Source: Acanthopleura granulata
Lineage: Eukaryota; Mollusca; Polyplacophora; Chitonida; Chitonidae
DNA: 64,000 nt
Direction: 5' to 3'
Assembly (NCBI GenBank): GCA_016165875.1
Contig: JABBOT010000014.1
Span: 5,012,093-5,076,092 of the forward strand
Of this stretch, positions 46,851 through 56,563 are shown piece by piece. Below the pieces are notes generated by a model. It made no database searches and had not been told where the DNA came from. It saw only the letters and a list, made by a program, of their open reading frames with translations. Positions within the stretch are counted from its first letter, which is position 1, and each line of letters begins with the position of its first letter. The position numbers were made by a program, and so were the translations under genes.

Positions 46851-47379
46851 AATATTGTGCACCGGCAGATTCTTGAAAACGTTAACATTTCCCAACGTTA
46901 CAGAACTTCAGATTTTTTAAACATTTTGGTGTTTTATTAAGGCGGTAAGCTAACTCGCCACCGAGCTTTGTATTACAAGGTAGCGGTAGAGAGGCAGCGA
47001 GGTAACAAGGCAAAGAGGGGCGGTAACGAGGTTGCGAAGCGAGATGAGTCTTCCCGCTACCGTGTGCCTCGACCCTCGTGATGTAAAACAAGATAGCGCG
47101 GCAGCCAGGTGGCGAGACTTCAAAAGGCTTCCATACTATTAACATATTCTGCAGAAAATATGTTGTAAGTACAAATTGTCATGACCTGTTTCATGTCATT
47201 GACCAAAAAGGCAATTATTTCATCTCTCATAAATGCCTTAAGTTTATTTTCAATCAAATTTAAGAAAAGTGGAGAAATTTGAAGAGACGTCACACTATCA
47301 CATCCTTTACCAGTGACGCCATGTCGATGGGTGGAACTTGGAGGAATGAGGCTACCCCCCGTATTGGACTGTATCTTAC

Positions 47380-47708
47380 CTTTTCGTAGTAACTGCATGT
47401 CGACCGGCGTAAGTCAGCATGTACAGCCGTCCTCTTGAAAAGCTCTCACCGGACGGGATAATCTTGAAAAGTTTCCCCACACACGTTGAAGGACATGCAA
47501 ATATTTAGGTTCAAGCATTTCACGGAGCACTCCAAGGCGGACCCTGAGCCAAATACCTTCATCTCGTCTCCAGGGCCTGAGAGGTCTTTCTTCTCGTTTG
47601 CAAACGACGTGAACTTTGTGAAGGTCTTATTACCCAGCTTGTCCTTAAGGTTTGCTGCAGATCGGGTCGCGCAAAACCAGAACTGATTAATACACCGACC
47701 TCCTTCCT
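47380..47708 (-). pseudogene. U4 exon 1: signal peptide and PAN domain, broken
   Basis: Homologous to U3 exon 1. The start codon is AGG instead of ATG at 47706-47708, the signal-peptide region is scrambled, and the Cys of RCELF is TGA. The PAN motifs ECSVKCLN, CMSFNVCGETF and CSYYEK are readable and the GTAAGA donor is kept. Confidence 0.88.
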
Positions 47709-47875
47709 AGCTGAATCCATACGAGAATGCGGTGTAGAATAGTGGGTGTCAGTCATGTGTTGGGATTATTAGCCTATTGCGCCATGGTTTTCGTATGACG
47801 TCAGTGGCTCTCAACTGTTCTCCAGTAGTTTCCAGTTACAGCGACCCAATGAAATTCTGACGGCTATTTCAGGTA

Positions 47876-47982
47876 TATTTATTTATTTATTTATTTATCT
47901 ATGTTCTTGGTGTTTCACGCCGTACTCAAGAATATTTTACTTATATGACGGCGGCCAGCATTATGGTGGGAGGAAACCGGCT
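47876..47982 (-). repeat. tRNA-derived SINE (family A), truncated
   Basis: Tail and core only; on the plus strand TTTATTTATTTATTTATCTA then CACGCCGTACTCAAGAATAT and the CGGCGGCCAGCATTATGG core. Confidence 0.8.
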
Positions 47983-49955
47983 TTTCAGGTATAACAATGT
48001 CTTTTGAAGCACTGTGATTTAACAAATGACTGAATTTTATTTATTTTTTTACTTTTTCTTTCTTTTTCTCTTTCAATCTTCATTTTTTGGACATGTTTGA
48101 CTCCATTCTTAAGATTATTTTGCTTATTATATGAAGGTGATTAAGCGTATGTCCTGAAAAAAAAGATTTGAAAAATGCTGAGCTTTAGTGGGTTGAGAAG
48201 ACGGGAGATGCGCGTGATTCTGGGGAAATGTGATTCTTTGGTATATGTATCTGAGAAACTCAGATAAATCGTGGGTTAAATACTGGGCCGTACAAAAGAG
48301 AGTTGGATTTGAAACTGTGACCTCACGGGTTAAGGTTTAGTGGTCTCTATGAAGAAGGTACTGAACCGCTGTATAAATTGAAATCCGCTTGGGCTTATTT
48401 CGCAATTTTGCACAAAGTGTTTCATTATATACCTCTCTGTTTGGATGTGACAAAAAGCTCGACAGATTCCTTAACAACTCTGTTTTCAGCACGCATGAGA
48501 ACTCTTTTCATAAAGCATCAATACCTATCCCAAGAGGATGATGTATATATGTCGCTCGACCAAAGTATACTCCGATTACTTTATATTTTTGTTTCTTTCT
48601 GTCTCTGAAATCGATAATTCTAACCTGCCAACGCCTATGCTCTCTCCGTTGAATCTCGAAGAATTCCCTCTGCACATAATATCATGGAGAGATGTTGGAA
48701 TGGTAAGACCGCCATTGTTTGCCACGGGAGTCCCAGATTTTCAATCTTTGTTCAAAGAAGGCCTAATTTTATATTCTTCACAGCCCTGACCAAAGATGGA
48801 ACTGGTATAGCATTCTTCAGTAGTAGTAAAGAGTAATCTCTGCTGGCTTTATAATATAGAGGAAGATATTACTAGATTTTAACAAAGAGCTGAAGTATGT
48901 AAAAATCGAGTACCGGTCCCACGAAACTGTGACACTCTCAGTTAAGTGATAGGTGAGAGTGGTTATCTTTTTCCACGTAGTAAGCGCCAAGTCAGCGTAA
49001 GGTGTGGCTGCTTTTTCTGAATTTATACGCACTGCTACTAAATGTACGCTGGACAGGCTATTTAAAAACACAAGGCCATTCTTGAAGAAACGCACTTAAA
49101 TATACCTTTCCGTCATACTGAAATACTACAGCTTTACTGGATTCTTAAAATGCAGAAATCCCCATACACAGCTGGGTTTATTGCGGATTCTAGAAACAGT
49201 ATAATCAAACTGTTGTCCACCAGATTGATGAGGTTGACATTTTGGAATAAGTATATAGTGTTGTGACAGAAGAAGACCCAAGTGGTCATTGCATGTGGAT
49301 CCTTAACAACTCAGAACGTACCACTGGACTCTCATCAACACATACCGCATAAAGACTTCCTCTACATCCTTAGCGGAAGATGGACGTCCGAAACATTATT
49401 CAGTGTGTATTTATAGAGTTTGCGGTGTTAGGAGTCACTGACAACAGGCAGGTCGGGTGGCTGAATGACTATGTATATAATGTGTGTATATCATTTGTTT
49501 CTACTATCATATATTCGCGAAATCGTAATACAAAACTTATTTAAAAACCAAAACCAATCTGATGGGAAGAGCCAGTGTCTTTAAAAATAATAGACACACA
49601 AGGTCCATGGTTAGTTGTGAATACTAGTAATTTTAGCCGACCTGTTTCATCAGCTATATTTGTTACCAGGTTGGTAATGAGCTCGAAAGTAGGGCGATTT
49701 TGTAAGCTGTCACATTGACGCTTTCACACTGTGTTTGAGTTGAAAGTTTTCTTTCAAATACGTCTCCACGACCTTATGTTTGCAGTCATACATATTCCTT
49801 ACACTTTCGTCCGTCGATTTACGCCAAGCACGATGTTCGCCGTCGAGGTCGGAACATGCGGGATCAAATCTTAGTCAGTACACAAAGCACTTTAAAAAAT
49901 GATAGTCGTTGCTGTCTCTTGGTGCTCAGAACTGAGAGGTTACAGCAAGGAAACA
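47983..49955. other. U4 5' flank and intergenic, no gene seen
   Basis: About 48590-48740 aligns loosely with the 5' flanks of U1-U3 (GTCTCTGAAATCGATAATTC, ACCGCCATTGTTTGCCACGG). This is the right end of the recognisable cluster. The rest has no recognised content. Confidence 0.45.
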
Positions 49956-50155
49956 GGACTGGTCGGCCCGATGTCAGTATAGGCCTATAATGTGACTTGG
50001 TGGGATGTCATGTCTGGTGCCTTCTGCTGGATGTTCCAGTGACGATTTGAACTTGGCCTTCTACAAAAAGACACAGAGTATGTACCTTCTTATGACTCGT
50101 CGTCGTCATGTAACTGAAAAATTGTTGTGTACGACATGAAACCCAAGCATGCATA
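49956..50155 (+). repeat. SINE-like repeat, family B, copy 3
   Basis: The most complete copy: GACTGGTCGGCCCGATGTCA head, GACTTGGTGGGATGTCATGT, AAAAAGACACAGAGTATGTA, and a TGTACGACATGAAACCCAAG tail. Confidence 0.7.
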
Positions 50156-50289
50156 TATACATACTTTTTCGCTGATCGCCGTCGATTTTCCATACAGAGA
50201 TTCTTTACTTGTGCTCAAAGCGACCCACCTTGCTGCCATCCTCGACGAATTAGACAAGGGACAGGTAACTGCATAAGATTTGGAAGTGA

Positions 50290-50384
50290 TTTATTTATTT
50301 ACTTGATTGGAGTTTTGTGCCGTGCTCAAGAATATTTAACTTATACAACGGCGGCCAGCTATTCGGTGGGAGGAAACAGGGCCC
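50290..50384 (-). repeat. tRNA-derived SINE (family A), truncated
   Basis: Tail and first part of the core only; the head side breaks off after a GGAGGAAACAGGG motif. Confidence 0.75.
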
Positions 50385-50468
50385 GTAGTTAAAATCGTAG
50401 GTAAGGCCCGCTGCGATCATATATACAAACTATGCTTGGGCTTTGAATCCGTCTCAATTACAACACTA

Positions 50469-50610
50469 GAGGGGACCGCCGTGACCGAGGGAGTTAGAGT
50501 GCTAGTGCAGGGCAATGATCCAGGTGCCTCTCTCCAATACGATAGCTGTGAGTTTAAGCCCATCTCTGCGGATGGTCGTGGGTCACCAATCAAATCAATA
50601 AATAAATACA
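50469..50610 (+). repeat. tRNA-derived SINE (family A) with internal deletion
   Basis: The head (GGGGACCGCCGTGACCGAGG) and B-box-like GTGAGTTTAAGCCC are followed directly by GCGGATGGTCGTGGGT and then the tail CACCAATCAAATCAATAAAT, so most of the core is missing. Confidence 0.75.
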
Positions 50611-50639
50611 AGACTAGAAAAGTGTGACGTCTTGCTAAA

Positions 50640-50902
50640 TATATTTATTTATTTAATTGATGTTTTACGCCGTGCTCAGGAATATGTCAATTATACGACG
50701 GCGGCTAGATCATGGTTGGGGAAAGCCGGACAGAGCCAGGGCAAACACACGACCATCCAAATGCTGCTGTCACACCTTCCCAAGTACAACCGGAGAGGAA
50801 ACCAGCATAAGCTGAGCTGGAACTCACAACGACCGCATTGGTGAGATGCACCAGGGGCATTACGTTGCGCTAGTGCGCTAACCTCCTCGGGCACGGAGGC
50901 CC
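50640..50902 (-). repeat. tRNA-derived SINE (family A) with 15-bp target duplication
   Basis: A full-length minus-strand copy flanked by TGACGTCTTGCTAAA at 50625-50639 and 50903-50917. The duplication is perfect, so the insertion is relatively young although its head is already diverged. Confidence 0.9.
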
Positions 50903-51584
50903 TGACGTCTTGCTAAAGCTTTGTGGCCAGATGTACTGAGATGTATGCCCAGCCACTTACTCTACATAAATGTCTTTCGCCGCCGAGTGGACAATTCTCG
51001 ACACCAATGACACTATTTCGCTCCGTCTGCCAGACCAGAAGAACTTAAGCCACTGATTTCCCTGGTTGTCGGCTTGGGAGTTGAGCATAACTCGGCGAAT
51101 ACTATATATAGGCCACTTATATATTCGTCTGCTCTTATATATAAATTGGCGCCCCTTTTGATATCCTTTTCAACCAAGTGCCTTATGCATAGCTCTCTTC
51201 CAGTCCTGCAGTTCCTATACTCTTCCAAGTTAACTTAGTAAAAGGTCGAGGTTAAACCAATGGCTTTCCAATAAGTTAAGCTTTTTTACAGTCGGCTGGT
51301 GTTGACATTGGAATTGTCTGGTCTACGGCCTAGGCGGAAGCGGATTCACGGGATGTCCGGTTTTGTAGGTCACTTAAGACTGGCGTTTTCAGCCAGAAAA
51401 TAGTCTGGTCATCTTCATTTTACCGAGTCAGATACTTCGTATATCGCTGCGTTTACTGCCAACATTCAAAAGATTAGCTGCATTCACGGTCGACAGCATG
51501 TGTATATAGAGAAGATGATCGGGTACATTCCGGTAGAAACTTTTGCGTAGTTGTCGGGTCAATGTAATAAACCCGGTGATATGA

Positions 51585-51768
51585 TTTATTTATCCGTTTA
51601 ATACGTAGTTTACGCCGTAGTCAAGAATATTTCACTTAAACGACGGCGTCCAGCATTGTGGTGGGAGGAAACCGGGTAGAGCCCGGGGAAAACCCACGAC
51701 AGTCCGCAGGTTGCTGGCGGACCTTCTCACGTGCGACCGGAGTGGAAGGCACCATGAGCTGGACAGTG
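51585..51768 (-). repeat. tRNA-derived SINE (family A), head-truncated
   Basis: Tail, core and the CGTGCGACCGGAG segment are present on the plus strand. The tRNA-like head is missing after the CATGAGCTGGAC motif. Confidence 0.8.
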
Positions 51769-52099
51769 ATATGAAAGCGCAACGCTATAGTAGGTACAGC
51801 ATCTTGCTTGATTTTAAATGATGAAAGTGTAGGCCAATAGGATGTCATCGATCATGATTGTTCCACAGTGATGTTAAAGACACATTGACTTCCTGGTTCC
51901 GCGACATTAGGACAACCAGATTTCCAACTGGATGTCGGCTATTTGTGCACTTCGTCGCGTATATGTACATGTGTCGATTGTATATCCCCACCCTCTACTC
52001 CAAATCGTATCTTCTACGAATCCTACACTGGCATCTGACCCAGACCAACAACCCAGTCTATGCCGTATATCAGCCTCCTACACGTATATAAGAGGTAAA

Positions 52100-52146
52100 C
52101 TTTATTAATTTATTTGATTGGTGTTTTACGTCGTAGTCAAGAATGT
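52100..52146 (-). repeat. SINE (family A) tail fragment
   Basis: Only about 47 bp: TTTATTTGATTGGTGTTTTA and ACGTCGTAGTCAAGAATGTA. Confidence 0.6.
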
Positions 52147-52407
52147 ATAAGAAGTAAAAGTACTACACGAACTTTACACATAGGAACTACACCCATGTTT
52201 CCGAAAATTCAAGAAATAAAGTCTCGGTTTCCAACTTCTCCATCCATTTCCCTACACTGGAGAGTTCTCTGTTCGAACAGAGCGTTAGTATATCTAAACT
52301 AAACCCGGCCTCGGACAGCGGCTCCAGCTGTTGTTGCACCGCTTTTGCAATACAGTTGACATAAGGAAAGACACTCTATGATTTGTTTACCGGTATTTAT
52401 ATTTTTT

Positions 52408-52680
52408 TTATTTGATTGGTGTTTAATGCGGCAAAGTGCAAAAGCATAGAAACTCCGAAAAAAGAAATGTAACGCATGGTTGAAGTTCTCCTGAAGATGA
52501 CAAGTAAAACTTAGTCGAAATATCGAGAACGTCAAACATGCGTCACATTTCTTTATTCGGAGTTTCTATGCTTTTGCACTTTGTTAATGCGGCATCCTGT
52601 GGGAGAAAACCTAGGGGAACCCATTCGCCTGCTGCTGCCAGGCCTTCCTACGTCAAAGCGCGCTTATCTCCTGGGCCACC
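52408..52680 (-). repeat. Decayed SINE (family A) interrupted by a MITE
   Basis: The tail ATTTGATTGGTGTTTAATGC lies left of the MITE. Right of it the sequence resumes with a degenerate core (TGTGGGAGAAAACCTAGGGG, CCTGCTGCTGCCAGGCCTTC). Confidence 0.6.
52432..52583. mobile_element. MITE, 152 bp, long inverted repeats and 9-bp target duplication
   Basis: The ends are near-perfect inverted copies of about 47 bp beginning CAAAGTGCAAAAGCATAGAA. TTAATGCGG flanks both sides (52423-52431 and 52584-52592). A 9-bp duplication with long inverted repeats suggests a Mutator-like origin, though hAT (8 bp) cannot be fully excluded. Confidence 0.88.
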
Positions 52681-52938
52681 AACGTCAAACGCACTCTTAT
52701 AGCCTTACAAATGATCTTGTGTCGAACTCAAACGGGCAATTTTGCCATTCGAGCTAGAAAAGATGGATTTTTTTAACCTCACCGTGAACTCAAGTCCCCC
52801 ATCCGTAGTGCATTTTGAACATGCATGAATGCTTTATGTGGAATAGTCATATAAACTGGGGCAAAGGGTTTTACCACTATACTACCGACAATACGTCTTC
52901 AGACATTAAAAAACAAAATGTTACATGCAAAAAATCTG

Positions 52939-53176
52939 ATTTATTTATTTATTTGTTTGTTTGATTCGTGTTTTACGCCATACTCAAAAATATTTCATTT
53001 ATAACAATTTGGAGCAAACTCATGACTATCCGCAGCTTGCTGGCAGATCTTCCCACGTACGGCCGGAGAGGAAGTCAGCATGAGCTGGACTTGAACTCAC
53101 AGTGACCGCATTGGCGGGAGGCTTATGGGTCACTGCGCTGCGCTATCGCGCTAATCGACTGAGCCACGGAGGTCCC
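52939..53176 (-). repeat. tRNA-derived SINE (family A), near full length
   Basis: A minus-strand copy from the head GGGGACCTCCGTGGCTCAGT to the AAATAAATAAATC tail, with a deletion inside the GGCGGCCAGCATT core. Confidence 0.85.
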
Positions 53177-53590
53177 CTCCAAAAATTTGAAGATAGGCTC
53201 AAAACATCTTTGTGCAAAAATTACGGCACTGATCACATACTGGCAATGTCTACTGTATGTACACAAAACTTTTACAGCAGCAGAAGACCGGTGAGTGCCT
53301 CAAGCTACGTTCCCATTTATAGGCATGGAAAGCTTCCCGGGGAACGAATTTCGTTCTGATTTCGTGGGAAATGTGCACAGTATATAGTAAAATGTACAAA
53401 TGTTCACACCAGCGCCGGATTTCGTGCCAGGCCACTGACTCGGACAGACAGCTTTTGCGGACACACACGTGATGGATTTTTACTGCTGACCAATCAGTAT
53501 CCTTCAACATTTAAACATGGCGACAGATACAGATCGCACCGAATTGCACAAAGAGAAAAGGAATAAACTGTTGTACGACTTATTAGTCAT

Positions 53591-53935
53591 TGTTCAGGTA
53601 GATAAAGGGGAATGAGCTGGGTTTGAGCCTATGGTAGGATTGGACCATGGCCAGCTGTAGAAAAGGCATGGAAAGCTGGATTTGAATCTACCATCTAATT
53701 GGTCGTTTTTCGGCCATTTACAGAGGAGAGAGTTGGCCTTGATCATACCGTTTCAGTTGTCTTTGTTCGGCTAGTTAAAGTGGAAAGAGCTAGGCTGAGA
53801 ATAGTATCTCATTTGTCCTTGTTCAACTAGATATGACGGATAGAACTGGGTTGGAGCATAAGGCCTTGATTGTCATTGCTCGCCGTAGTGAGAAGAGCCC
53901 TTCGTGAAGATGATCGTGCCAGGCTGGTGGGACAA
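53591..53935. repeat. Degenerate tandem repeat of about 57 bp
   Basis: Six starts spaced 56-58 bp apart (about 53591, 53648, 53706, 53764, 53820, 53877), each with a TTGTTCGGCTAGTTAAAGTG-like and AGAGCTGGGTTGGAGC-like part. Confidence 0.6.
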
Positions 53936-54079
53936 CTCAATCAGTTACACAGTATAACCTCGTGGAAAATGGCTTATCGGTATACGAAAGATCCACCTAA
54001 GCTGGTAGGCATGCAGGTCTTTGGATATTAACATCAAGCAGGACCAACACGAAAAAACATCACCAGCAACTAGATTTTG

Positions 54080-56468
54080 CTACTGGCACAATGACATTTA
54101 TTAAATAAAGCCTGTGATTAAATAGTACTTGGTCCCTAATATACATGTAATTTAAACATAGTCATACCACAGAACACGCAAACAGCGATACGCGAAGCTT
54201 TGCTCAGCTTTTCTCAGTACAACTCAACAAACATATTTCAAAATGTACAAACAGTAGACGTAGTACGCTGTCTTTGAAGTGAATCTAAAGGCAATGCTTT
54301 TTCTCTGCAAGAGATCAAATGACCGACTAAGTTGCGTTCCCCTAGGAGACAACATGTTATCCATGATGGAGTGGGCAACAAATTTTGTCACATGGAAATC
54401 TCAGATTTAAAAAGCTAACGACGCAGAGTTAAACCAACAGCAAACAACATAATACTCAGCGATAAAAAGTAAACAAGAAGCACTTCCATGGCACAAATAA
54501 ATAGAGTAACGTCAGAGTGGTTGTTTACAGTATATGTAAATGGAGATAGACTCTTTACATAACATGTGTAAAATGCGTCAGAAGTTACATCCGGACAAAT
54601 GCTTATCGATAAATAAAGAGCACACAAGAAAACACTACCTCAGAATAAAATAAGTTACCAAAACATTAAAAAACGAACAGACGACAGAAGAATAGACAAC
54701 GTAACAACAGAGTTGCAACAAGTACTTTTCTTCATCCAATCCATCCGCCAAACGGTAAGCTTGCTCCAAACGGCGGTAAAAATTTAAATAAATCGTACAA
54801 AAAAAAAACAAAGAAAGAAAAAAATCACGCTTATTATCGATGCAGTGACAGTTCTATTGAAACTCGTTTTTAAAATGTATGAAGTTTTCCTATTTTTCAT
54901 ATTTCTTGCTACGGTGACATTCCTGAAAATCTACATATGGTTGCTTTATATTTTGCCACGTGCAACTCCAAGTTGTTCACCAGATCAGTTTGCCAAATGT
55001 GGCACAAATCATAAACCGCTCACAGTCAAAAAGTCACATTTTTGATGCTGGATGAAATAAGTTTTAAAACAATTTTAACCAAAAAAAAAAATACAATGGT
55101 GTGCATTCTTTAATTTGAGAGTTTACGGTCACTGACTCACCCAACACAAGAGTTGAAAACACGACTTCGCTAACTGAAAACAAATCACCATACATGAACA
55201 ATTGTATAATAAAATAACATAAATCTAGATTCTACAGGAAACGCCCCCCATCATGAAAAGGTTTCATCTAAACCAACAATTGCTGTACCTAAAGACAACA
55301 AACAACCCTTATTAACGTACAGGGTTTTAATAATTTACAAACCTACATTACATATGCAGTTCTCTAATGACTCATTCCTCAAAATTAATTGTTGAAACTA
55401 TCTACAGAAACAACCCTAATTTTCATCCACCAAAACGTTCTGTGAGCCTTCTGTGATTTGAAATCCCCCCAAAACATCCACTGGAAATATCCCTCGTTTT
55501 ATGTAATTCACATTAAGATTTCACTAACTCTTCATCTATCACACAAGAAGACACAGTCAGCAAAAACATCTTCATTTCCTAAATAATAGGGGTTAATTAC
55601 AACTGTTTTCTTCAAATGACATTATCTACTGTGCAGGAGATGAGATATTGTTTGATGAACCGCAGCTTTTTGACACCTATCTGTCAAGATGCACTCAAAA
55701 AGGCTCGGCATTTCTTCATGCTCTGAACCTACAGCTTGACAGATCCCCAAGGTCAACACCTCCAAAATCCTCAATACTGCAACAACTAGAGCCAGGATTT
55801 AACCTAGCCATTATTCTTCTCTGAAGATATAAGACAGGAGATGTTACGTTGGTACTAGTCTGATGTCTATGTCATAAATCTAGTGGCAGTCCTACTGCTC
55901 TGTTCTTTCTCCACCAGATTCAGTGTTGGTGCCAGTTCCTGTAGGCATTGGTGCTGGTGTTCAATTCTTTTGGTGGCAACCTCATGTTGTTTCAGTGTTT
56001 CATTTTTCTCAGGCACTGAGACTGGCAACTTATTCTTTTCATGGAAAAATCTTGATGCTTCAGTTTTGTTGGATATAACCTACTATTTCAGTTTTGTTGC
56101 CACTTTGCTCAGACAATGATGCTGGTATTTTGTTGTTCCCGTGGCAATGTTCTGTTGGTTCAGTTTTGGTTCCACTTTTCTCAGAAGATGCTGCTGAAGA
56201 CTTCTCCTTTTGGTTGCAAACGCCTGTTGTTTCAGTTTTGATGGCAATATCCTGTTGTTTCAGTTTTGGTCGCAATGTCCTGTTGTTTCAGTTTTGGTGG
56301 CAATGGCCTATCTCAGTTCCGTTGCCACTTTGCTCAGGTGATAGGGTTTTGTTCTTTAGGTTGCAATCTCCAGCTGCATCACTGTTGCTGGTTCTGCTTT
56401 ATGCCAGTATCAGATGCAGGGTGTCAGAGATCCGGAAGGGTCGGTGGTGTAGATTAGGGTGTGTGTGT
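54080..56468 (-). other. Probable ACLY 3' UTR and downstream DNA
   Basis: No SINE copies and no splice-bounded frame are seen between the ACLY stop and about 54,080, where the minus strand has TTTAATAAATGTC, a candidate polyadenylation signal near 54095. A 2.4-kb UTR is plausible but unproven; a nearer end is possible. A minus-strand frame at 56060-56275 is a by-product of the 28-bp repeat. Confidence 0.4.
56213..56308. repeat. Three-copy 28-bp repeat in the ACLY 3' UTR
   Basis: The plus-strand unit CCTGTTGTTTCAGTTTTGGT plus GGCAATGT repeats three times, with more diverged copies leftwards to about 55900. Confidence 0.75.
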
Positions 56469-56563
56469 CTAGTTGCCCATGCCCTCTGGCATGATGTAAG
56501 AGATATCGTCCCAAGGGTGACGGTACAGTCCCTGCTTCAGTCGCTTCTGGTCCAAGTAATGAC
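56469..56563 (-). CDS. ACLY: ACLY terminal coding exon
   Basis: Follows TTGGCAG, completes a Gly codon, encodes [20 protein letters not shown] and [10 protein letters not shown], then TAG at 56469-56471. The C-terminus (MPEGMGN) differs from the vertebrate ending, as expected at this variable tail. Confidence 0.96.
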
